A program made the translations under genes and the position numbers. Positions 7,175 through 13,660 of a stretch of DNA of 13,660 nucleotides are shown here, piece after piece. Numbering within the stretch: the first letter of the stretch is position 1; each line of letters opens with the position of its first letter. The notes under the pieces are model-generated. The model saw only the letters and a program-made list of their open reading frames with translations. It ran no database searches and was not told the DNA's origin. This DNA is from an uncultured Litorilinea sp. (lineage in GTDB: Bacteria; Chloroflexota; Anaerolineae; Caldilineales; Caldilineaceae), in the NCBI GenBank assembly GCA_946885925.1, contig CAMPHP010000013.1, forward strand, positions 1 to 13,660. Direction: 5' to 3'.

Positions 7175-8436
7175 ATTGAAAAAATCTGCGTCGCCTTCTC
7201 CAGTGCCGCTGCTAGTTGATCCACTTCTGCGGGTGTATTGTAGAAATAGAAGCTAGCCCGCGCCGTTGCCACAAGGCCGAGCCGGTTGTGGATGGGCTGG
7301 GCACAATGGTGTCCGGCACGCACCGCTACGCCTTCTTGGTCAAGGATCGCGGCCAGGTCATGGGGGTGGATGTCGTTGAGCGTAAAGGCCACCAACCCTC
7401 CCCGCTGTTCTGGGCTCGGTCCGATAATATGCAGCCCCTCGATCTGGCTCAGACGTTCATAGGCATAGGCTACCAACGCCTTCTCCTGCTCGTGAACCCA
7501 CGCCATCCCCAGGCTGGAAAGATAGTCAACAGCCGCACCCAAGCCAATCACTTCGGCAACCGCGGGTGTGCCTGCCTCGAATTTATAGGGGAGGCTGTTC
7601 CACTTGGAGCCATCCATCCTCACCTCGCGGATCATGTCGCCGCCCCCCATCCACGGTGGCATTGCTTCTAGCAGATCACGTTTACCATAAAGCACGCCAA
7701 CGCCGGTAGGACCGCACATCTTGTGACCGCTAAAGACCAGGAAATCTGCATCCAATGCCTGCACATCAACCGGCATGTGGGGCACACTTTGTGCTCCATC
7801 AATGAGCACCTTTGCACCTACAGCCCGCGCCGCCGCTACAATTTCCTGCACAGGGTTGACTGTGCCCACGACATTGCTGGCATGGACAAAGCTCACGATC
7901 TTCGTGCGGGAATTCAGCAGTGTGTCAAGCTGGCTCAAATCGAGTTCGCCACCGTCAGTCAGCGGCAGATAGCGCAGGGTAAAGCCAATCTGGTCACGCA
8001 AGATTTGCCACGGCACAATGTTGCTGTGGTGCTCCATTTCGGTGATCAGCACCTCATCCCCAGGGGCAAGATTGGCGCGGCCCCAACTGTTTACCACCAG
8101 GTTAATGCCTTCGGTGGTACCGCGGGTAAAGATAATCTGTTTGTCGCTGGGGGCATTGATAAAGCGAGCAACCTTGAGCCGAGCCAGTTCATAGGCTGCG
8201 GTTGCTTCCTCGCTCAATGTGTGAACGCCACGGTGGACATTGGCGTTATAGCGCCGGTAATAGTTGTCCAGTACGTGCAAGACCGCTTCTGGCTTCTGGC
8301 TGCTCGCGGCGTTGTCCAGATAGATCAAAGGTGTGCCATGTACTTGACGCGCAAGGATTGGAAAGTCCTGGCGGATGCGTTCAATGCGCTCTAGATCGAG
8401 TTCTGGGGCGGTAACGGCTGTTTTGTTTGCGATCAT
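7171..8436 (-). CDS. sufS: SufS cysteine desulfurase (class V aminotransferase fold)
   Basis: PLP-dependent desulfurase that converts cysteine to alanine and holds the sulfur as a persulfide for SufU. The 421-aa length is slightly above the usual 405-410. Landmarks: IYLDNAASSQKP near 38-49, His136-His137 in EMEHHSNIVPWQ, Asp213 in LIDGAQS, the PLP Schiff-base Lys239 in FSGHKMCGPTG, and the active-site Cys378 in RAGHHCAQP. The RAGHHCAQP loop and the TARASFYFYNT segment (391-401) are those of group II (SufS) rather than IscS/NifS enzymes. The start ATG has GGGGAG about 12 bases upstream, a rather long spacing, with AGAAG closer. A terminator-like hairpin lies in the 169-bp gap to sufD, and the stop is inside a 13-bp tandem repeat. 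Confidence 0.97.
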   Translation of the reverse strand: MIANKTAVTAPELDLERIERIRQDFPILARQVHGTPLIYLDNAASSQKPEAVLHVLDNYYRRYNANVHRGVHTLSEEATAAYELARLKVARFINAPSDKQIIFTRGTTEGINLVVNSWGRANLAPGDEVLITEMEHHSNIVPWQILRDQIGFTLRYLPLTDGGELDLSQLDTLLNSRTKIVSFVHASNVVGTVNPVQEIVAAARAVGAKVLIDGAQSVPHMPVDVQALDADFLVFSGHKMCGPTGVGVLYGKRDLLEAMPPWMGGGDMIREVRMDGSKWNSLPYKFEAGTPAVAEVIGLGAAVDYLSSLGMAWVHEQEKALVAYAYERLSQIEGLHIIGPSPEQRGGLVAFTLNDIHPHDLAAILDQEGVAVRAGHHCAQPIHNRLGLVATARASFYFYNTPAEVDQLAAALEKATQIFSI

Positions 8437-8496
8437 TTTATCTTCTCACTCCCCACTGTCAGGGATAAGCACTTCACGCCCAAATTGTAAGAAAAG

Positions 8497-8530
8497 GGGC
8501 GACGGGAGATTGCTGCCTCTCGCGTCGCCC
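8497..8530 (-). terminator. Intra-operon terminator-like hairpin between sufD and sufS
   Basis: Arms at 8497-8508 and 8519-8530 form a 12-bp GC-rich stem with one G-G mismatch and a 10-nt loop. In the direction of SUF transcription the stem is followed at once by CTTTTCTTAC, the classic intrinsic-terminator layout. It lies 75 bp after the sufD stop and 60 bp before the sufS start. Since no other promoter is evident there, it probably acts as a partial terminator or attenuator. Confidence 0.7.
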
Positions 8531-8605
8531 GCTCCCTGTTGTGAATTCGTATCCTTCTCGCAAGCACTTGTAACACTGTGTGGCTGCGAAGAAGGTAGTT
8601 CGGCG

Positions 8606-9946
8606 TTAACCGCCGATCTTGCGCTCGATGACTCGCTCCAACTTGGTGACAACGCTTTCGACCGGCACACGGTCTAGCACGGCTTGGAAGAAGCCCTGGA
8701 CGATCATGCGCTCGGCTTGTGCACGGGTTAGCCCACGAGCCATGAGATAGAAGAGATATTCTTCTTCCACCTGCGACGCGGTGGCACCATGTGTACAGCG
8801 TACATCATCAGCTTCGATCTCCAACCCTGGAATCGAGTCGGCACGCGCTGTGCTGTCGAGGATCAAATTGCCATTGCGCTGATAGGCGTCGGTCTTTTGC
8901 GCCTTGGGATAGACGCGAATTTGACCCATATAGACGCTGCGCGACTTGTCCTTGAGCGCCCCGTTAAAGAGCAGGTCGCTAAAGCAGTTGGGTGCGCGGT
9001 GAATCTGCAAGGTCTGGTGGTCGATGTGCTGGCGACCCGTCGGGAAGTAGATACCCAACAATTCGGCATGAACCCCTGGTTGGATCAAATCAACATCAAG
9101 AAAAGCCTTGGTGAGGCGGCTCCCCCAACTGACCTGAATCCAGCGCAAATCGGTGTTGCGGAGCATGTGGGCACGACCTGTCAGGAAATTCCATGTTGTG
9201 TGCTCATAGTCCTGCAAGTTCATATAACGCACGACGCTGTTGTCGTGCATGTAGATCTCCACAACCGCACTTTGCAGCCCATCCTTGCCACCCAAGAGAT
9301 CGTCTACCACCGTAACCTCGGCCCCTTCTTCAGCAACCAAGAGGGTGTGGTGATAGCCACCGACCGCGGCGCGCGCTTGATGCAAGATGACCTGAAGTGG
9401 TAGGTCTACCTTCACATTCTTGGGCACATAGACAAATGCGCCTGTGTCCCACAGCGCCGCATGCAGAGCGGTAAACTTGTTGTGGTCAGGCTTGACCACT
9501 TCGGTCATGAAATAGCGGCGTACCAGGTCGCCATGTTCGTGTACGGCTTGCTGCAGGTCGGTGAAGATCACTCCCTGCGCAGCAAATTCCTCGTTGCCCT
9601 TGTGGTTGATGACCACGCCATCCTGAAAGACCAGGCTGGCTGCGGAATCCATCTCATCCAACTCGTGACGGAGTGATTCCGGCAGTGGGGCATCGGTCTT
9701 ACCGTCTAGCGCGACGGGTGTAAACTTATCCAAATTAAAACCTGTCAAGCGGGTGCGCCGCCAAGGTTCATCGGTCGCCGCGGGCCAAGGCAGTGATTCA
9801 AAGGTCTGCCATGCTTGCAGGCGCAGGTCTAGCATCCACTCTGGTTCTTGGCGCGCCGCAGAAAGGGCGCGCACCGTGGTTTCGCTAAAACCGGCCAATG
9901 CCTGTTCCATTTGTTCTGGGCTAATGTCTTTAATCAGAACGCTCAC
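8606..9946 (-). CDS. sufD: SufD, scaffold complex subunit
   Basis: A 446-aa SufD-like component of the SufBCD iron-sulfur scaffold, pairing with SufB and needed for iron entry in characterised systems. The body is the right-handed parallel beta-helix typical of the SufB/SufD family, with core signatures FVYVPKNVKVDLPLQ (171-185) and the late DVRCTHGATASQVEEEYLFYLMARGL segment from 381. Cys384-x-His386 corresponds to the Cys-x-His pair that E. coli SufD offers at the SufB interface. The presence of CTHGA, rather than the C...DALLLDE/GHEAS arrangement of SufB, together with the shorter N-terminus, separates it from sufB. Translation begins at GTG (9946-9944), preceded by GGAGGAA at suitable spacing. 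The gap of 143 bp to sufB holds a strong hairpin. Confidence 0.95.
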   Translation of the reverse strand: MSVLIKDISPEQMEQALAGFSETTVRALSAARQEPEWMLDLRLQAWQTFESLPWPAATDEPWRRTRLTGFNLDKFTPVALDGKTDAPLPESLRHELDEMDSAASLVFQDGVVINHKGNEEFAAQGVIFTDLQQAVHEHGDLVRRYFMTEVVKPDHNKFTALHAALWDTGAFVYVPKNVKVDLPLQVILHQARAAVGGYHHTLLVAEEGAEVTVVDDLLGGKDGLQSAVVEIYMHDNSVVRYMNLQDYEHTTWNFLTGRAHMLRNTDLRWIQVSWGSRLTKAFLDVDLIQPGVHAELLGIYFPTGRQHIDHQTLQIHRAPNCFSDLLFNGALKDKSRSVYMGQIRVYPKAQKTDAYQRNGNLILDSTARADSIPGLEIEADDVRCTHGATASQVEEEYLFYLMARGLTRAQAERMIVQGFFQAVLDRVPVESVVTKLERVIERKIGG

Positions 9947-10012
9947 GTTCTATTTTCCTCCATGATTAACTGAGGCACTAACTGGGGTTTCCGGGACTCT
10001 GCTCAAGCAACC

Positions 10013-10054
10013 AGACGACGTGGTGGGGCAGCATACGTGCTGCCCCACCCGTCT
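10013..10054 (-). other. Very stable hairpin between sufB and sufD
   Basis: GGTGGGGCAGCA (10022-10033) and TGCTGCCCCACC (10038-10049) pair perfectly over 12 bp around the tetraloop TACG (CGTA on the - strand). The stem can extend by AGACG (10013-10017) with CGTCT (10050-10054) past a 4-nt bulge. No T-tract follows on the - strand. It lies 36 bp after the sufB stop. It could act as an mRNA 3'-end stabiliser or pause site for upstream sufCB rather than as an intrinsic terminator. Confidence 0.7.
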
Positions 10055-10089
10055 CTAGGGTCTAGGCGTCCTGTCCGCCCACAGGATTA

Positions 10090-11505
<1,416 letters not shown>

Positions 11506-11583
11506 TGCTGCTCTCCTTGCAACTTGACTTCTTGCTGCTAACGATTAGCTTATTGCGCTTGTGGCTGCGAATGTGTGCAGCAA

Positions 11584-12405
11584 TTACGCAGCAGATGTCT
11601 CTGCAACTGGCTCCTCAGCAAATTCTTGCTCGACCCACGAGTAACCACGCTCTTCGAGCATGTGGGCCACTTCAGGACCACCAGTCATAACAATGCGTCC
11701 GCCATAGAAAATGCTCACATGATCAGGCTTGACATAATTTAACATGCGTTGGTAGTGGGTAATCAGTAGAAAGCCCCGGTCTTCCGTCGCCAGCTTGTTA
11801 ATGCCATCCGACACAATACGCAACGCGTCAATGTCTAGACCAGAGTCCGACTCATCCAAAATAGCGAACTTGGGTTCCAACATCGCCATTTGCAGAACTT
11901 CGGTGCGCTTCTTTTCACCACCAGAGAAACCATCATTGAGGTAGCGGCGGGCGAAGCTAGGATCGACGTTGTATTCCTTCATCTTCTCGGTCAATTCACG
12001 GCGGAACTCACGCATGGGCATGAGGTTGCTGCCGATCATTCCGGCGCGGCCTTCTTCGGCGGGCTGGCTGGTATAGCCACGCACATTGGAGACTGCGGTA
12101 CGCAGGAAGTTTGCCACGCTTACGCCTGGCACAGCGACGGGATATTGGAAGGCCAAGAAAAGGCCAGCGCGACAACGTTCGTCAGCTTCCATATCCAACA
12201 CGCTCTCGCCATCCAGCAAAATGTCGCCTTCGGTGATCTCGTAGTGTGGGTGACCCGCAATCACATAGGCCAGAGTGGACTTGCCCGACCCATTAGGGCC
12301 CATCAAGGCATGAATCTCGCCGCTCCGCAAGGTAAGGTCGACACCCTTGAGAATCTCGTTGCCCTCAACCGTCGCATGAAGGTTGCGGATCTCTAATGTA
12401 CTCAT
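11584..12405 (-). CDS. sufC: SufC, ATPase of the SufBCD complex
   Basis: A 273-aa ABC-type ATPase without membrane segments that drives SufB-SufD rearrangement. Walker A is GPNGSGKST (36-44), the Q-loop is Gln87 in FLAFQYP, the signature is FSGGEKKR (160-167), Walker B is [11 protein letters not shown] (181-191) with Glu185, and the switch His217 is in LLITHYQR. The SufC-specific [13 protein letters not shown] and [14 protein letters not shown] stretches are present. The start is placed at 12405 (MSTLEIRNL) because the family begins there and AAGGAG lies 10 bases upstream. The open frame continues 14 codons further to 12447, but those residues match nothing and contain the ribosome binding site. 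It is the first structural gene of the block, separated from sufR by 241 bp. Confidence 0.97.
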   Translation of the reverse strand: MSTLEIRNLHATVEGNEILKGVDLTLRSGEIHALMGPNGSGKSTLAYVIAGHPHYEITEGDILLDGESVLDMEADERCRAGLFLAFQYPVAVPGVSVANFLRTAVSNVRGYTSQPAEEGRAGMIGSNLMPMREFRRELTEKMKEYNVDPSFARRYLNDGFSGGEKKRTEVLQMAMLEPKFAILDESDSGLDIDALRIVSDGINKLATEDRGFLLITHYQRMLNYVKPDHVSIFYGGRIVMTGGPEVAHMLEERGYSWVEQEFAEEPVAETSAA

Positions 12406-12407
12406 CA

Positions 12408-12436
12408 GTATAGGACTCCTTTTTACGCTGCTATAC
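12408..12436 (-). promoter_or_regulatory. Inverted repeat enclosing the sufC ribosome binding site
   Basis: GTATAG (12408-12413) and CTATAC (12431-12436) pair perfectly around 17 nt that include the AAGGAG of sufC. As RNA this would put the ribosome binding site in a loop next to the start codon. As DNA the same sequence resembles half of the palindrome upstream of glgB. The rest of 12437-12646 is A/T-rich near 12440-12475 and contains a 5-bp hairpin GCGTT/AACGC (12547-12560). No confident -35/-10 pair was found there. Confidence 0.35.
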
Positions 12437-12646
12437 AGTACAGTCAATCTAAATAATCTATAAGTTTTAACTTGTTACGCTGCACGCCAGGATTTGGCAA
12501 TGGACTGTTTGGCTTAACCAGGCGAACCGCTATGTAACGAAGTCAAGCGTTAACAAACGCAGACAGCTTATACTGAGCGGCTGCACGCTCTCTGTAGGAT
12601 TTAACCAAACGGAGCGCATGAACCCGCCGGATTGAATTAAGCGCCT

Positions 12647-13345
12647 TTAAGCCGCCAATGGAGGCTCGTTGGCTACTACGTGATTGCTCGCTACATGATT
12701 GCTCGCTACATGATTGCTTACTACAAACGAGCAACCATTGTGCCCATCCATCATACATGCGCTAAGGTTGACATCTGACCCTAGCACTTTGCGCATGACA
12801 TCTTCGTCCATTTCACAAATTGAGCGGTGCTCTTGTGCCAATTCATGATAGGGGCAGTTGTATGCATGGAGAATAATGGTGTTTTCATCTTCCACGTTGA
12901 TATCGGTGAGCACCCCACGCTGGGAAAGCGCGCCCGCCAACTGCTCTACGCGATCTTGTAACATCTCGCCACGCACAGAACTGGCGTAGCGGCTCGCCAA
13001 ACGGTCGCTCACCCGATTCAAGAGCAACTTGGCGCGATCTTCACCTTCGAGCGCAAAGACTTCATCAAGCAAGGTCAATGCCAAATCGTCGCAGTGACAG
13101 GCAAATAGCTCATGTGCTTTGGCTGTGATGGAATAGGCATGGTGCGGGCGTCCTACTCCGATGTTAACCTGGCGGCGCTCAATATAGCCTTCGGCTTGCA
13201 ATGCTTGGAGATGTTGGCGCACCGCATTGGTGGTGACATTCAACAGCGTTTCCAACTCTTTAATGGTTGCGGAGCCGTTACGCTTGATATATTCGATAAC
13301 TTGCCACGTGGGAGCGGCACGATCCATATTGGCGTTCATCGTCAT
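12647..13345 (-). CDS. sufR: SufR-type Fe-S-sensing transcriptional regulator
   Basis: Probable cluster-sensing repressor of the SUF operon. A winged helix-turn-helix (about 10-75: ATIKELETLLNVTTNAVRQHLQALQAEGYI, wing GVGRPHHAYSIT) is followed by a helical middle and a Cys-bearing C-terminal domain. Cys164-x12-Cys177-x27-Cys205 has the same spacing as the three cysteines I recall for mycobacterial SufR (203, 216, 244). A fourth, Cys197, lies between. This makes a [4Fe-4S] ligand set likely. The last 25 residues contain a pentapeptide repeat (SNHVA three times) just after the last ligand, not a usual family feature. Start codons at residues 1, 3 and 7 are all possible; the first follows GGATGGGG. 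It is transcribed in the same direction as sufC, 241 bp upstream. Confidence 0.9.
   Translation of the reverse strand: MTMNANMDRAAPTWQVIEYIKRNGSATIKELETLLNVTTNAVRQHLQALQAEGYIERRQVNIGVGRPHHAYSITAKAHELFACHCDDLALTLLDEVFALEGEDRAKLLLNRVSDRLASRYASSVRGEMLQDRVEQLAGALSQRGVLTDINVEDENTIILHAYNCPYHELAQEHRSICEMDEDVMRKVLGSDVNLSACMMDGHNGCSFVVSNHVASNHVASNHVVANEPPLAA
12676..12720 (-). repeat. 3 x 15-bp in-frame tandem repeat at the sufR 3' end
   Basis: Units CTACGTGATTGCTCG (12676-12690), CTACATGATTGCTCG (12691-12705) and CTACATGATTGCTTA (12706-12720), as read on the + strand, encode SNHVA-type pentapeptides near the C-terminus of SufR. The unit length keeps frame. The repeat immediately follows the codons of the last predicted cluster ligand. 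Confidence 0.9.
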
Positions 13346-13412
13346 AGGATTGCCCCATCCAACTTCATTTAGCTATCTCGTCCTCTAACAGGAGTCTGCC
13401 TGTGGCTCGATT

Positions 13413-13438
13413 TGCCATCTCTATGTGCCATCTCTGTG
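13413..13438. repeat. 2 x 13-bp tandem repeat in the sufR leader
   Basis: TGCCATCTCTATG (13413-13425) and TGCCATCTCTGTG (13426-13438) differ at one base; a third start TGCCAT follows at 13439. The repeat overlaps one arm of the dyad at 13437-13462. Confidence 0.7.
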
Positions 13439-13462
13439 TGCCATATCGTTCATACTGGCACA
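13437..13462. promoter_or_regulatory. Dyad downstream of the sufR promoter, candidate operator
   Basis: TGTGCCA (13437-13443) and TGGCACA (13456-13462) are perfect inverted 7-mers separated by 12 bp. They lie about 45-70 nt downstream of the predicted transcription start in the sufR leader. This could be an autoregulatory operator or an RNA hairpin; the sequence does not decide between them. Confidence 0.4.
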
Positions 13463-13510
13463 TATACCACAGAAAACAGGTCGCTTATGGCATATCATAC
13501 TACTAGACAA

Positions 13511-13539
13511 AGCATACTACGTCTGTCGAATTTTGTCAA
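13511..13539 (-). promoter_or_regulatory. Sigma70-type promoter for sufR and possibly the SUF operon
   Basis: On the - strand a perfect -35 TTGACA (13539-13534) is followed after exactly 17 bp by TATGCT (13516-13511), a 4-of-6 match to the -10 consensus. Transcription would start near 13504, giving a leader of about 160 nt before the sufR ATG. It is the best -35/-10 pair seen in the window. Confidence 0.6.
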
Positions 13540-13660
13540 ATAAACATGTTTTTATTATCAAAAGTAGTTTGATTCGAATTTTGCCAGAAAGATTCGCTTT
13601 GACCATTAGCTAACAGGGTTTCTGGTGAGTATTAACCCAAACTGTATATTCTACCCTACC

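Larger units (their letters stand above)
13346..13660. other. Non-coding region upstream of sufR
   Basis: About 315 bp without a credible gene. It holds the sufR promoter candidate, two copies of a 13-bp repeat, a 7-bp dyad, a 10-bp palindrome AAACATGTTT (13542-13551) just upstream of the -35 box, and a repeated TCGAATTTTG (near 13526 and 13574). It is noticeably A/T-rich from about 13525 to 13600, as expected for a regulatory region. A 62-codon + strand frame at 13425-13613 shows no family features. Confidence 0.6.

Noticed and set aside
7723..8394. + strand open frame of 223 codons opposite sufS
   Set aside because: Antisense shadow with no recognisable motifs or ribosome binding site support.
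8789..9403. + strand open frame of 204 codons opposite sufD
   Set aside because: Antisense shadow of a conserved gene.
12406..12447. Upstream extension of sufC by 14 codons
   Set aside because: The extra residues contain the ribosome binding site for the conserved start and do not match the SufC N-terminus.
12676..12720. Possible CRISPR-like array
   Set aside because: The units are directly adjoining 15-mers with no spacers and lie in frame inside sufR.
13425..13613. 62-codon + strand open frame upstream of sufR
   Set aside because: No ribosome binding site, no family features, and it overlaps the promoter and dyad region.

Overview
The window carries two gene blocks that face each other. 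On the + strand (52-4680) are an unusual tandem-GNAT acetyltransferase, a complete glycogen branching enzyme (glgB), and a receiver-histidine kinase fusion whose start codon overlaps the glgB stop by four bases. On the - strand, read from right to left (13345 down to 4732), is a complete SUF iron-sulfur cluster assembly locus. Its order is a SufR-type regulator, sufC, sufB, sufD, sufS, sufU, a small Rieske [2Fe-2S] protein and sufT (DUF59/MIP18 type). An uncharacterised TIM-barrel-like protein of the glycoside-hydrolase-like kind follows it. No RNA genes, insertion sequences or CRISPR arrays are visible.

Base composition is moderate, and the layout suggests a free-living bacterium, possibly of the Chloroflexota (filamentous phototroph/Herpetosiphon-like). 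The reasons are a SufR-controlled sufCBDSU operon that uses SufU rather than SufE, with embedded Rieske and DUF59 genes, next to glycogen metabolism. This taxonomic placement is inference, because no marker gene is present.

In the SUF block, SufB, SufC and SufD would form the scaffold and ATPase complex. SufS would release sulfur from cysteine, SufU would accept and relay it, SufT would help maturation or transfer, and the Rieske protein could supply electrons. The regulator has three C-terminal cysteines spaced as expected for a SufR cluster ligand set. It has the best promoter in the window upstream (TTGACA, 17 bp, TATGCT on the - strand). The junctions inside the operon are not empty. A terminator-like hairpin with a T-tract lies between sufD and sufS, a very strong hairpin without a T-tract lies between sufB and sufD, and two hairpins lie between sufT and the TIM-barrel gene. 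They suggest graded expression along the operon.

The + strand block would build alpha-1,6 branches in glycogen, with a two-component protein translationally coupled to it. That protein's receiver domain has lost the invariant lysine (Met141). A perfect 16-bp palindrome (TGTCAGTATACTGACA) lies between the acetyltransferase and glgB. Short tandem repeats of two or three copies with units of 11, 13 or 15 bp recur across the window, two of them in frame inside genes.
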